A stretch of 64,000 nt of DNA, taken from the NCBI GenBank assembly GCA_020633515.1, contig JACKDM010000020.1:12206-76205 (forward strand), written 5' to 3'. Positions 1-8,362 of this stretch are shown one piece after another (the first letter of the stretch is position 1; each line of letters begins with the position of its first letter). This stretch comes from Myxococcales bacterium (GTDB lineage: Bacteria; Myxococcota; Bradymonadia; UBA7976; UBA1532). A model generated the notes under the pieces. That model made no database searches. It had not been told where the DNA came from and worked only from the letters and a program-made list of their open reading frames with translations. The position numbers were made by a program, and so were the translations under genes.

Positions 1-831
1 GTCGCGGCGCTTGTCTTCGGGGATGAGCTGCTCGTCGGGGGCGTCGACCTGGAGGAGCCGGCCCTCGTAGTAGACGCTGCTGTCGAGCTTGAACTCGTTC
101 GAGCCGCTCTTGGTGACGATGTTGATGACACCGCCCGACACGTTGCCATAGCGCGGGTGGAACCCGCCGGTCAGGATCTCGAGCTCCTCGATGGCGTCGT
201 AGTTGAAGTTCATCGAGAAGGTGTTGGTGGTCGGGTCGGTCGTGTTGACGCCGTCGACGAGGTACTGGTTCGAGTTGCTGCTGCCGCCGTGCATGTTCGG
301 GTTGCCGGTGCCGCTGACGCCGGGCGCGAACTGGAGCACGGAGAGGTAGTCACGAGCGGTGGGCAGCGCCTGGAGGAAGGTGGCGTCGAGGGTGGTGCCG
401 ACGTCGACGCGCTGGGTGTCGACGGCGAGCTTCTCGGCGCTGACCTCGATGACCTCGGTGTCACCGTCGCCGGCGGTCTCGGCGCTCGGCTTCTGGAGCT
501 TGACGGCGAGGCGGGTGGTGCCGCCGAGGCCGACGCGCAGGGTGCGGCTCGAGGCCTGGTAGCCCTCGCTCTTGATGGTGACCTCGTAGTCGCCGGGCAG
601 GAGCTGGAGGAAGCGGAACTCGCCCTCGTCGTCGGTCGTCTCGACGCGGTCGCCGCCGATGTTGGCGGCGCCGCTGAGGGTGACCGTCGCGCCCTGGACG
701 GGGGCGCCGTCGGGGGTGACGATGGTGCCGGCGAGGACGCCGGTCTGCTGCTGGGCCTCGGCGGGGGCGGCGCCGCAGATGATGGCGGCGACCGCGGCCG
801 ACGCGAGGCCGGCGTTCGTCAAGCGGCTCAT
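1..831 (-). CDS. TonB-dependent receptor, N-terminal part (cut by window start)
   Basis: An outer-membrane receptor that would import a ligand with TonB/ExbBD energy; substrate unknown. The reading frame is open from the ATG at 829-831 to base 1, giving 277 residues. Seen in order: a signal peptide (residues 1-27, ending PAEAQ), a carboxypeptidase-regulatory-like beta-sandwich (about 30-110, with PDGAPVQGATVTLSG and DEGEFRFLQLLPGDY), then the start of a plug domain (about 140 on, with LPTARDYLSVL, the VDGVNTTDP segment and GGVINIVTKSG). The start codon overlaps the stop of the upstream lipoprotein gene as ATGA, so the two are translationally coupled. The architecture is the Oar-like/SusC-like receptor type common in myxobacteria. 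The barrel lies outside the window. The family call is firm; the ligand cannot be inferred. Confidence 0.88.
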   Translation of the reverse strand, partial: MSRLTNAGLASAAVAAIICGAAPAEAQQQTGVLAGTIVTPDGAPVQGATVTLSGAANIGGDRVETTDDEGEFRFLQLLPGDYEVTIKSEGYQASSRTLRVGLGGTTRLAVKLQKPSAETAGDGDTEVIEVSAEKLAVDTQRVDVGTTLDATFLQALPTARDYLSVLQFAPGVSGTGNPNMHGGSSNSNQYLVDGVNTTDPTTNTFSMNFNYDAIEELEILTGGFHPRYGNVSGGVINIVTKSGSNEFKLDSSVYYEGRLLQVDAPDEQLIPEDKRRD

Positions 832-1832
832 GGGGCCTCCTCGGGCGCGACGAACTCGCGGATGAGCGGGACGGCGACGGAGTCGAGCGGCTGGGCCGTG
901 CCGAGGTCGAGCGCCGCGGGGTCGGTGACCTGGGTGCCGTCGCTGGTGATGACCGCCTGCAGGAGCGCCGCGGGGCTGTAGCCGTCGGCGCCGGGCGCCG
1001 CGCCGAAGATCGGGAGGGTGTCGAAGGGCGAGGGGTCGACCATGTTCTCGGGGTCGCCGCCGTCGAACTGGAGGTACTGCGCCATCAGCGCCGCGTCGGT
1101 GAGGAGCATGTCGCCCTCGGCGTCGGCTTCGATGGGGAAGCGCTGCCCGCCGTGGTCGAGGCAGAAGCCCTTGAGGGTCTTGTGCCACACCGGCATGAGC
1201 ATGATGTCGCGGTCGGTGGCGTCCGACTCGTCGAGGGTCGGCGGGTTGTCGGGGCCGGCCTCGGCGCTCGGGTCGAAGTAGAGGTTGGGCACGTCTTCGC
1301 CGGTGCCCCAGAAGACCTGGATCGGGAGCCCGTCGGCGCCGATGTAGGTCGCGTCGGGGTTGATGATCGGGCAGAAGATCGCCTCGTTGGTGGGCGTCTT
1401 CTTGTAGTCGGCGTCGTCGAGGGTCTTCTTCGACTTGATCGCGTTGGCCTTGTAGTCACCGGGCGCGGCGACCTCGACGACCTGCCAGAACGGGCTGTAG
1501 TCGGCGTTGCCGGGCAGGGTGTCGATGATCGGGTGCTGCCCGGCGACGGGCGCGCCGCCGTCCATCAGGATGTAGACCTTCGGCACGTAGGGGTTGAGGC
1601 TGCCCAGGTCGAGGTACTCCCACGGCTGGCCGCCCGCGAAGCCCACTGACATCGAGAACGAGAAGCGCTGCTTCGTCTCGTCGTCGGGCTCCCCGGCCGC
1701 GAAGGCGGGCAGGTCTCGGTAGATCAGTGGACCGTAGTAGTCGTCCTCGGGCGCCTCGTCGCAGCCGAAACCCATGAGGGCTCCTGCCGTGACGAGCGTC
1801 GCGCGGACGGCGATCCGGCTCGTTCGTCCCAT
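828..1832 (-). CDS. Lipoprotein coupled to the TonB receptor, unknown function
   Basis: A 334-residue protein with an N-terminal signal (MGRTSRIAVRATLVTAGALM) followed by GFGC, an acceptable but imperfect lipobox, so probably a lipoprotein of the outer membrane. The mature part is acidic, Pro/Gly-rich and has no motif I recognise; it reads as a folded globular domain (for example YLDLGSLNPYVPKVYILMDG and FCLDHGGQRFPIEAD). Two adjacent ATGs are possible (1835 and 1832). The GAGG ribosome site is 7 bases from the second and only 4 from the first, so I chose 1832. It is the first gene of a two-gene operon with the TonB receptor (ATGA overlap), which suggests a surface partner of that receptor, such as a SusD-like ligand-binding role by analogy. 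That role is inference from position only. Confidence 0.7.
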   Translation of the reverse strand: MGRTSRIAVRATLVTAGALMGFGCDEAPEDDYYGPLIYRDLPAFAAGEPDDETKQRFSFSMSVGFAGGQPWEYLDLGSLNPYVPKVYILMDGGAPVAGQHPIIDTLPGNADYSPFWQVVEVAAPGDYKANAIKSKKTLDDADYKKTPTNEAIFCPIINPDATYIGADGLPIQVFWGTGEDVPNLYFDPSAEAGPDNPPTLDESDATDRDIMLMPVWHKTLKGFCLDHGGQRFPIEADAEGDMLLTDAALMAQYLQFDGGDPENMVDPSPFDTLPIFGAAPGADGYSPAALLQAVITSDGTQVTDPAALDLGTAQPLDSVAVPLIREFVAPEEAP

Positions 1833-2070
1833 CATCTCACCTCGGATGATCCGTCGATCCGCACCGCTCGATTCACTCCCCCGAGCGCGTCGGACCGGGT
1901 CAAGTATCTCCCCGTCGCGGACAGTACACCTGCCCGAAAGGGGAGCGCAACATGATTGAAACCACATGTAGGCAGTTGCACACACATCGGTGATGTTGAC
2001 ACTGCGCGCCGGCCGCGCTTCGTGGCAGGCTGCGTGGCGGGTCACCGAGTTTGTCAGGAGGCGATCGCGC

Positions 2071-2454
2071 ATGAGCGAGCACGAAGAGATCACGTCGGCG
2101 GCGGAGGCGATCCGCGCGTTTGCGTTGGGGCTGCCAGAGACGAACGAGGAGTTCCCCTGGGGGGAGACGGTCTTCAAGGTGCGAAAGAAGGTCTTCGTCT
2201 TCATGGGGCTCCAAGACGAGCAGCTCGGGTTCAGCGTGAAGCTGCCGGCGTCGGGCGAGGACGTGCTGTGCATGCCGTTCGCGTCGCCGACGGGCTACGG
2301 GCTCGGCAAGGCGGGCTGGGTGAGCTTCCGCTTCGGGCGGGGGGAGCTGCCGCCGCACGAGGAGCTGATCGCGTGGGTGGAGGAGAGCTTTCGGGCGGTG
2401 GCGCCGAAGACGGTGGTGAAGAAGCTCGACGCGGCGAGGGGGAGCGTGGGTTAG
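2071..2454 (+). CDS. MmcQ/YjbR (DUF419-type) family protein
   Basis: A 127-residue cytoplasmic protein matching the MmcQ/YjbR fold, a small CyaY-like domain often called a predicted DNA-binding protein. Diagnostic stretches are ALGLPETNEEFPWGETVFKV near the N-terminus, the KVFVFMG strand and the closing KTVVKKLDA helix. Length is typical for the family (about 110-130). The start ATG at 2071 is preceded by AGGAGG at 2056-2061, which rules out a longer frame-open extension to 1990. It is monocistronic: divergent from the lipoprotein/receptor operon across about 235 bp, and its stop overlaps the end of the convergent AIM24 gene by 4 bp. The biochemical role of the family is not established. Confidence 0.85.
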   Translation: MSEHEEITSAAEAIRAFALGLPETNEEFPWGETVFKVRKKVFVFMGLQDEQLGFSVKLPASGEDVLCMPFASPTGYGLGKAGWVSFRFGRGELPPHEELIAWVEESFRAVAPKTVVKKLDAARGSVG

Positions 2455-3134
2455 CTGCTGCGCTGGACGCGGCGGAAGGGTTCGAGGAAGCCGGCGAGGC
2501 TCGGGGCGTTGCGGGTCTGGATGTAGACGGTGCCGTGGCCGCGGAAGTCGGCGACGAGGCCCTCGCCGGAGAAGAAGAGCCCCTTGAAGCCGCCGAACGA
2601 GCGGACGGTGTAGTCGAGGCCGGCGGTGAAGCCGACGATGTGGCCGGTGTCGACGGTGTAGCCGTCGGGGCCGACGTCGACGGCGTGCAAGGCGCCGTAG
2701 CTGTTGAAGAAGAGCTCGCCGGGGCCGCGGGTCTTGAGCATGAAGAAGCCGACGCCGCCGAAGAACGACTTGACCCCGCCCCACTTGGTGTCGAGCACGA
2801 TGGGGCCGGTGTGGGCGAGGTAGTTGCCGCTCTGGAGGAAGAACTCCTCGCCGTCGCCGAGGGTGCGCTGGCAGAGGTCGCCTTCGGGGCCGGGGGCGAG
2901 GAGCAGCTCTTCGCCGGGGGCGGCGGCGGTGAAGGTGTTCTGGAAGATGCTCTCGCCGCCGAGGACCCGGCGCTTGAGCGCCTGGCCGAGCCCGCCTCTC
3001 ATGCTGGTCTGCATGGTGACGCCGGCGGAGCGGGAGACCATGGCGCCGCTCTCGGCGACGACCTGTTCGCCGGGCGCGTCGAAGACGACCTTGAGGAGCC
3101 CGAAGTCGGGGGCGTCGATGATCTCGTAGCGCAT
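2451..3134 (-). CDS. AIM24 family protein, third of three tandem paralogues
   Basis: A 227-residue protein of the AIM24/TIGR00266 family, a double-stranded beta-helix fold. Family hallmarks visible are GESGAMV-like VVAESGAMV near residue 27, RRVLGGESIFQNTFTA, FFLQSGNYLAHTG, FNSYGALHAVDV, VDTGHIVGF and the terminal GHGTVYIQTRN. It is the last of three minus-strand AIM24 genes (4532-3840, 3828-3139, 3134-2451) separated by only a few bases, so they form one transcript. The three differ in sequence throughout and so are old paralogues, not a recent duplication. AIM24 proteins are linked to mitochondrial organisation in yeast but have no assigned activity in bacteria. They carry no signal peptide here and are probably cytosolic or membrane-peripheral. 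Confidence 0.88.
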   Translation of the reverse strand: MRYEIIDAPDFGLLKVVFDAPGEQVVAESGAMVSRSAGVTMQTSMRGGLGQALKRRVLGGESIFQNTFTAAAPGEELLLAPGPEGDLCQRTLGDGEEFFLQSGNYLAHTGPIVLDTKWGGVKSFFGGVGFFMLKTRGPGELFFNSYGALHAVDVGPDGYTVDTGHIVGFTAGLDYTVRSFGGFKGLFFSGEGLVADFRGHGTVYIQTRNAPSLAGFLEPFRRVQRSS

Positions 3135-3138
3135 GGCC

Positions 3139-3828
3139 CTACTCCTGGCGGGGGGGGAGGCGGCGGCCGACGTTGTGGCCGTACTCGCCGGGGTTGCGGG
3201 TCTGGAGGTAGAGCCGGCCGCGGCCGCGCATGCGGAGCACGAGGCCTTCGCCGCTGAGGTAGCTGGCGATGAGGCCGCGGTTGGCGGTGCCGATCTCGTA
3301 GGCGATGCCGGCGGTGAAGGCGACGAGGTGGCCGGTGTCGACGATGAGCTCGCCGTCGAGGTCGATGGCGTGGATCGCGCCGAAGGCGTTGAGGATGACG
3401 GGGCCCTGGCCGCTGGCCTTGAGGAAGAAGAGGCTCTCGCCGCTGAAGAAGCCCTTGAAGCCTTGCCAGCGGGTGTCGAGCGCGACGGTGTCGGGGGCGG
3501 CGACGTAGCTCTGGCCCTGGATGAAGAGGTCGTCGCCGTCGAGGACGTGGATGACCATGTCGCCGCAGAGGGTGGGCGCGAGGGTGACCTCGCCGCGGCC
3601 GCCGCGGGCGGTGAAGGTGTTGGTGAAGAAGGTCTCGCCGCCGAGCACGGCGCGCTTGAGGCCGGCGAGGAGGCCGCCGTTCTTCTTGGAGAGCGGGCCG
3701 TCGGTGGCGAGCGCGAGGTTGCTCGACATGCTCACCATGGCGCCCGACTCGGCGCGGATCGCTTCGCCTTCGGCGAGGCGCACGACGGCGAGCGCGTGCG
3801 CGGGGCGGTACTCGATGTCGATGTCCAT
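3139..3828 (-). CDS. AIM24 family protein, second of three tandem paralogues
   Basis: A 229-residue AIM24-family beta-helix protein. It shows the same landmarks as its neighbours: AIRAESGAMVSMSSNL, KRAVLGGETFFTNTFTA, LFIQGQSYVA, NAFGAIHAIDLDGELIVD, TGHLVAF and GRGRLYLQTRNPGEYGHN. The start ATG at 3828 follows a GAGGG ribosome site, 12 bp after the stop of the upstream paralogue; the next gene begins 4 bp after its own stop, so translation is probably coupled. The C-terminus adds a short basic tail (RRLPPRQE). The open frame extends well upstream on the same strand, but that part is out of frame with the upstream AIM24 gene and is a shadow. Function unknown; a three-subunit heteromeric assembly is an attractive but untested idea. 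Confidence 0.88.
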   Translation of the reverse strand: MDIDIEYRPAHALAVVRLAEGEAIRAESGAMVSMSSNLALATDGPLSKKNGGLLAGLKRAVLGGETFFTNTFTARGGRGEVTLAPTLCGDMVIHVLDGDDLFIQGQSYVAAPDTVALDTRWQGFKGFFSGESLFFLKASGQGPVILNAFGAIHAIDLDGELIVDTGHLVAFTAGIAYEIGTANRGLIASYLSGEGLVLRMRGRGRLYLQTRNPGEYGHNVGRRLPPRQE

Positions 3829-3839
3829 CTGGCGATCCC

Positions 3840-4532
3840 TCAGCGCAGGTAGGGGCTGATCCAGCCGACGAGGCCGGAGACGTTGCGGGACTGGATGTAG
3901 AGGCGGCCGCGGCCGCGGAAGCGGCAGACGAGGCCTTCGCCGCTGAGGAAGAGGGCCTTGATGCCCTGGCCGGCGCTCTTGATCTCGAAGTCGAGGGTGT
4001 CGTCGAAGGCGACGATGTGGCCGGTGTCGACGATGTATTCGCCGTCGACGTCGATGGCGAGGACGCCGCCGTAGCTGTTGATGAAGAGGTCGCCCGCGCC
4101 GGTGCAGTGCAGGAAGAAGAGGCCTTCGCCGCCGAGCAGGCCGCGCAGCCCGCCCCAGCGGAGCTTCGTGGTGAGGCCGGGGCCGCTCGCGAGGTAGCTG
4201 CCGGCCTGTACGAGGAGCCCGCGGCCGTCGAGGCGGCGGTGCTCGATGTGGCCGGAGAGCTTGGGCGCGAGCACGACCTCGCCGCCCTGGCTGCCGTGGA
4301 AGTCGTTGACGAACATCGTCTCGCCGCCGAAGAGCTTGCGGGCGAGCGCGGCGAAGAGGGCGAGCACCTTGGCGAAGAAGCCGGCGCCCTTGCCGGCGTT
4401 GAGCCGGGTGGTCATCTCGAGCTCGGGGGTGCGGGTCACCATCGCGCCCGCTTCGGCTTCGATCGTCTCGCCCGGTTCGAGCGCGACGCGCAGCCACGCG
4501 AAGGCCGGGCCATACTCGACGCTGTGCTTCAT
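3840..4532 (-). CDS. AIM24 family protein, first of three tandem paralogues
   Basis: A 230-residue AIM24-family protein at the head of the three-gene run. Landmarks: TIEAEAGAMVTRTPELEM, RKLFGGETMFVNDFHG, LLVQAGSYLA, FINSYGGVLAIDVDGEY, IVDTGHIVAF and GRGRLYIQSRNVSG. I place the start at the ATG at 4532 because a strong AGAGGAG site lies 3 bases upstream; an ATG nine codons earlier lacks one. The promoter should lie in the roughly 106 bp shared with the divergent M48 protease gene. Sequence identity to the other two copies is moderate by eye, highest in the KRxLGGET and VDTGH segments. Confidence 0.88.
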   Translation of the reverse strand: MKHSVEYGPAFAWLRVALEPGETIEAEAGAMVTRTPELEMTTRLNAGKGAGFFAKVLALFAALARKLFGGETMFVNDFHGSQGGEVVLAPKLSGHIEHRRLDGRGLLVQAGSYLASGPGLTTKLRWGGLRGLLGGEGLFFLHCTGAGDLFINSYGGVLAIDVDGEYIVDTGHIVAFDDTLDFEIKSAGQGIKALFLSGEGLVCRFRGRGRLYIQSRNVSGLVGWISPYLR

Positions 4533-4638
4533 CGGCTCCTCTGCGCTCCTGATTCGCACGGGATCAAAGGGGATCGTGCGCTCGTGAGCAACCGCTTCGT
4601 GGGCGGCGGCGTCGTCGGTGCACGACGCGGAGGAGATG

Positions 4639-5445
4639 ATGGACGAGGCCGATAAGACGCAGGGTTTCGGGCATTCGAAGCGGCGGGTGGTCGCCGAGGT
4701 CGTGGGCGTGGTGGTGGTGCTCGGCCTGCTGGTGTGGGGCGGGCTGGCGGCGGTGGGCGCGGCGGCGGGGTGGCTGGTGGGGTTCGCGCCGGTGTCGCTC
4801 GATCGGGCGATCGGGGAGGCGGCGTGGTCGGGGCTGGCGCCGGAGGAGAAGCGGTGCAGTGATCCGGGGCCGAAGGCCTATGTCGAGGCGCTGGCGGCGC
4901 CGTTGATCGAGGCGTACGGCGGGCCGCAGACGTTCGAGTTCGCGGTGGTCGACGAGGCGTCGATCAATGCGTTCGCGCTGCCGGGTGGCTTCGTGACGGT
5001 GCACATGGGGTTGCTGGCGGCGGCGGAGAGCGGGGAGGAGGTCGCGGCGGTGCTGGCGCACGAGATGCGGCACGTCACCGAGCGGCACGGGCTGCGGCGG
5101 GTGGCGCGGCAGGTGGGCGGGGCGGTGGTGATCGGGATGGTCTTCGGGGCGGTGGATCTGGGCGTGCTCGGCGGGGTGGCGCTCGATCTGGCGGGGCGGG
5201 CCTACGACCGCGACGAGGAGCGGGAGGCCGACGAGATGGGGCACGCGCTGCTGGTCGAGGCGGGGATCGATCCGGGCGGGATGGCGCGGTTCTTCGAGCG
5301 GCTGGCGGCGGAGGGGGTGGCGGTGCCGGAGCTGTTGTCGACGCACCCGGGCTCGGCGGAGCGGCAGGCGGCGGCGGCGGCGCGGGGCGGGCTCGACGGG
5401 CCGGCGCGCAGCCTGCCGTCACCGGCGGGGCTGCGCTGCCGCTGA
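4639..5445 (+). CDS. M48-family metalloprotease, membrane-anchored
   Basis: A 268-residue zinc metalloprotease of the M48 (Ste24/HtpX/BepA-like) group. A single transmembrane segment (about residues 18-46) anchors it, with the catalytic domain following. The zinc site is HEMRH at 141-145 with the distal glutamate in READEMGH (about residue 196), and the upstream NAFALPGGFVTVHMGLL strand is the standard M48 signature. The C-terminus is short (THPGSAERQAA is the usual THPs region), so there is no TPR domain as in BepA. I chose the second of two adjacent ATGs (4639) because GGAGG is 5 bases upstream. It diverges from the AIM24 operon and converges on the thioredoxin-like lipoprotein with a 4-bp gap. 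Likely an envelope quality-control protease; substrate unknown. Confidence 0.9.
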   Translation: MDEADKTQGFGHSKRRVVAEVVGVVVVLGLLVWGGLAAVGAAAGWLVGFAPVSLDRAIGEAAWSGLAPEEKRCSDPGPKAYVEALAAPLIEAYGGPQTFEFAVVDEASINAFALPGGFVTVHMGLLAAAESGEEVAAVLAHEMRHVTERHGLRRVARQVGGAVVIGMVFGAVDLGVLGGVALDLAGRAYDRDEEREADEMGHALLVEAGIDPGGMARFFERLAAEGVAVPELLSTHPGSAERQAAAAARGGLDGPARSLPSPAGLRCR

Positions 5446-5449
5446 CCGG

Positions 5450-6649
5450 TCACTCGACGGGGAGGCCGACCTGGTCGCGGAGCACGTCGACGAGCGTCTC
5501 GGGCTGACCCGAGCGGTCGCTGTAGGTGTAGACCATGTCCTCGCCGCCGGTGACGATCGCGTTCCACGGCAGCCCGAACTGGCCCTGCTCGTCGGTGTAG
5601 ACGCCGAGCGCGCCGAAGAGGACGGAGAAGGCGCCGACGCCGTCGTGGTCGACGTAGAACCAGTGCGCGTCGTCGAGGCCGTAGTGGCTGGCGTAGCGGC
5701 GGCAGTAGGCGGGGTCGGAGGGGCCGAAGACGACGTCCTCGCCGAGCACGACGAGCAGCTCGGCCTGCTCGGGCGGGGTGGACGCCATCAGCTCGAAGAC
5801 GGCGGGCAGGTACTGGCGGCAGGCGGTGCACCAGCCGGCGCTGCCGACGAACCAGAGCGCGCCGGTGCGGGCGCTCATCGCGCCGATGTCGACGAACTCC
5901 TCGGTCTCGCAGTTCTGGAGCTGGAAGGGGCGGACGGACTCACCGACGCCGGCGGGCGGGGCGGGCATGATCTGTTCGAAGCCGGCGCCATCGGCGCAGC
6001 GGGTCTTGCCGCCGTCGACGACGGTGACGTTGAGCCGACCGAGCGCGCCCTGGCTGACGGTGACCTCCTGGAAGATCGCGCCGCGCAGCTCGACGCGCAC
6101 CGGCTCGCCGATCGCGCCGGCCTCGACGACCTCGAGGGTGCCGGCGACGGGCATCAGGGTGGCGGTGCGGGTGCCGCCGCTGAGGTTGAGGTCTTCGATC
6201 GCGAAGGGGCAGACGGTGCAGTCGTTGAGGTCGAACGCGGCGAGGTCGTGGGTGCCGACCGCGGGGGCGCCGCGGAACTCGACGACGAAGGCGAGCGTGG
6301 TGCGGGCCTCGATGTCGGCGAGGGCGAGGTAGGTGAGGTTGCCGCCTTCTTCGCGGAGGCGCGCGTAGGCGGGGGCGGCGAAGTCGTCCTGGCCGGCGGC
6401 GCAGGTGGGGCCGGGGTCGGGCTCGGGCTCGGCGATCGGCTCGGGCTCCGGCGCCTCGGGCTCGGGCTCGGCGGCGGGCTCGGGCTCGGCGGTGGGCTCG
6501 GGCTCGGCGGTGGGCTCATCGTCGACGATGAGGATGACGGGGCCCGCTTCGTCGCCGCCGCTCTCGGTGCAGGCGGATCCGACGAACGCGATGGCGAGCG
6601 CGGCCGTGAAGCCGGCGAGGGACGAGCGGCGGACGGGCGAGTGGGGCAT
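5450..6649 (-). CDS. Lipoprotein with acidic EP-repeat linker and thioredoxin-like domain
   Basis: A 399-residue exported lipoprotein. The signal peptide ends in VGSAC (Cys at about residue 27). A low-complexity linker of PEPTAEPEP-type repeats (about 40-75) follows, then a beta-rich domain (about 80-230), then a thioredoxin-like fold with the redox motif WCTACR at about residue 286. The C-terminal half has the expected GLPWNAIVTGG cis-Pro region. The start ATG at 6649 follows GAGGT; an open extension upstream lacks a ribosome site. It faces the LPP20 operon across about 210 bp that include an A/T-rich island (6725-6751). Probably a periplasmic disulfide or redox protein tethered to the membrane through its linker. 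Homologues with this layout occur in myxobacteria, but I cannot assign a partner. Confidence 0.8.
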   Translation of the reverse strand: MPHSPVRRSSLAGFTAALAIAFVGSACTESGGDEAGPVILIVDDEPTAEPEPTAEPEPAAEPEPEAPEPEPIAEPEPDPGPTCAAGQDDFAAPAYARLREEGGNLTYLALADIEARTTLAFVVEFRGAPAVGTHDLAAFDLNDCTVCPFAIEDLNLSGGTRTATLMPVAGTLEVVEAGAIGEPVRVELRGAIFQEVTVSQGALGRLNVTVVDGGKTRCADGAGFEQIMPAPPAGVGESVRPFQLQNCETEEFVDIGAMSARTGALWFVGSAGWCTACRQYLPAVFELMASTPPEQAELLVVLGEDVVFGPSDPAYCRRYASHYGLDDAHWFYVDHDGVGAFSVLFGALGVYTDEQGQFGLPWNAIVTGGEDMVYTYSDRSGQPETLVDVLRDQVGLPVE

Positions 6650-6724
6650 GGGGACCTCGGGCGTGGGGGGCGCACGATTAGAGCACGGTGGCAGGGCGTA
6701 CGTCGAGGCCGGGGGCGGCTGTAG

Positions 6725-6751
6725 CAAAAAATGGGGGGAGTGGAATTTTTG
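6725..6751. promoter_or_regulatory. A/T-rich island between divergent envelope genes
   Basis: An A6T block (CAAAAAAT, 6725-6732) and an A2T5G block (AATTTTTG, 6744-6751) flank a G-rich core and are nearly inverted copies of each other. In this very GC-rich context such an island between two divergent start codons most likely marks a promoter or operator. No sigma consensus can be assigned with confidence. Confidence 0.35.
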
Positions 6752-6860
6752 ACTGAACGATCTCGATGCACTCGCGTCGCGCGGCTCGCTCCTGGCAAGA
6801 TTCAGCACCGTTCGCCCCCGGTCGGGGGCGCGACCACCCCCGAAAGGAAGGCCAAGTCCG

Positions 6861-7409
6861 ATGAAGACCCCCCTCGTGTTGAAGGCCGCTGGCCTCGGCG
6901 TTCTCCTCCTCCTCGGCTGCGGCGGCGATCAGGTTCAGAGCGACGGCGTGCCCGAGGACGTGCCGAAGTGGGCGATGACGCCCCCCGAGGCGTGCGGCGT
7001 CGGGATCGCCAAGCACCGCGGCAACCTGGGCATGGCCAAGACGACCGCCGAAGCCCGCGGCCGCGACGCGCTCGCCCGCGAGCTCTCGACCAAGGTCGAG
7101 GGCATGATCAAGGACTACCAGCAGTCCGGTGAGACCGATGGCAAGGACTTCACCGAGGAGCTGACCACCCAGGTCAGCCGCCAGATCGTCGACCAGACCC
7201 TCGTCGGCACCCGCACCCGGATCGCGCACGTCAGCAAGGAGAACCCGCAGCAGTACTACGCGCTCGTCTGCCTCGACCCCGAGTCGTTCGCCGGCGCCTT
7301 CGACCGGATGAACGAGCTCAGCCAGAAGCAGCGCCAGGCGCTCAAGGCGCGCGCGGACGCGGAGTTCAAGGACCTCGACCAGCAGCTCGACCGGCTGCAG
7401 AACCAGTAA
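6861..7409 (+). CDS. LPP20-family lipoprotein
   Basis: A 182-residue lipoprotein. Signal peptide with lipobox LLLGC (Cys about residue 20), followed by an LPP20-like domain: PKWAMTPPEACGVGIAKHRG, the alternating TTAEARGRDALARELSTKVE helix and a long amphipathic C-terminal helix rich in Glu, Lys and Gln. LPP20-type proteins are outer-membrane-associated in proteobacteria. AAAGGAAGG lies 11-19 bases upstream of the ATG. It is the first gene of a tight operon (29 bp to the next gene, then 1-bp and 4-bp stop/start overlaps). The third gene of the operon carries a second LPP20-like domain, so the two may assemble together. Confidence 0.82.
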   Translation: MKTPLVLKAAGLGVLLLLGCGGDQVQSDGVPEDVPKWAMTPPEACGVGIAKHRGNLGMAKTTAEARGRDALARELSTKVEGMIKDYQQSGETDGKDFTEELTTQVSRQIVDQTLVGTRTRIAHVSKENPQQYYALVCLDPESFAGAFDRMNELSQKQRQALKARADAEFKDLDQQLDRLQNQ

Positions 7410-7438
7410 GGGCCCTTCGCCCGCGGGAGCACCAGCCG

Positions 7439-8362
7439 ATGCGCCGCCTCCTCCACGCGGCGTCGGGCGCCCTCCTCCTCCTCGGCTGCGGTGGCGCCCC
7501 GGCGCCGATCCGCTTCGCCCCCGACGACCTCGTCGCGCCCGCGGCGAGACCCGGTGACACCGTCGAGGCGCTGCCGCCGGTGGCGCTCGGGGTGCCGCTC
7601 CCCTCCCCTGCCCTGCGCGCGCTCGCGCCGACGGCGACCGGGCCGGCCGCGATCGCCGATGGTGATCCGCGGCTGTACGAGTTCCTCGTCGCGCTCGAGG
7701 GCCCGCGCGCCTTCCTGCTCGGCGCCGAGGCGCGCGCCGACTACGCGCCGGCGTGGGGCGACGAGGATCTGCCGCCGGCGGCGAGCTGCCCGACGACGAG
7801 CTGCGGCGCGGCGAGCCTGCCGGTGGGGGCGCCGCCCGAGGCGGCCTACTGGCTCGCGCTCGCCGATCTGTACTGGCGCGGCCCCGAGGACGGCGCTCAC
7901 CGCGCGATGACCCGCACCGCCGAGACCCGCGGCGAGGGCGCGGGCGAGAGCGCGACGGCGAGCCGGCAGCTCATCCGCTTCAGCCCGGCGGTCGGCGTCG
8001 CGTGCGCGGCGCAGCAGAAGTGGTTCGCCGCGGCGGCCGAGCCGGTGTTGCAGGCCGCCGATCCGGTCGTCGCCGCCGCGCAGCGCCAGCGCGGGATCGT
8101 GCCGGCCCACCTCCCCGCGGCCCGGGCCGACGCCGGTCGGGGTCAGCTCCTGCTGCGCCAGCGCGGCCGCGAGGACGGGCGCTTCGTCGTCGAGCTGCAC
8201 GTCGCGCTCGATCACGGCGCGGTGCGCGAGGCCGAGGTGATGGACGCGGTGGTCGTCTGCGAGAGCGACGCGCCGCTCGCGCCGGCGCGGCTCGGTGGCT
8301 TCGAGCATCGCCTCGCCCGCGGCGACGACGGGCAGTGGACGATGATGGTCTTCCCCCGGTGA
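7439..8362 (+). CDS. Lipoprotein of unknown function (LPP20 operon)
   Basis: A 307-residue predicted lipoprotein: signal peptide MRRLLHAASGALLLLGCGG with lipobox LLLGC. The mature protein has no family I recognise. It carries four cysteines that could pair (SCPTTSC around residue 118, VACAAQQ, VCESDAP) and alternates beta segments with Ala-rich helices. Its stop and the next start share one base (TGATG at 8360-8364), so it is coupled to the downstream LPP20-like gene. Context suggests an outer-membrane or periplasmic component working with the flanking LPP20 proteins. Confidence 0.75.
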   Translation: MRRLLHAASGALLLLGCGGAPAPIRFAPDDLVAPAARPGDTVEALPPVALGVPLPSPALRALAPTATGPAAIADGDPRLYEFLVALEGPRAFLLGAEARADYAPAWGDEDLPPAASCPTTSCGAASLPVGAPPEAAYWLALADLYWRGPEDGAHRAMTRTAETRGEGAGESATASRQLIRFSPAVGVACAAQQKWFAAAAEPVLQAADPVVAAAQRQRGIVPAHLPAARADAGRGQLLLRQRGREDGRFVVELHVALDHGAVREAEVMDAVVVCESDAPLAPARLGGFEHRLARGDDGQWTMMVFPR

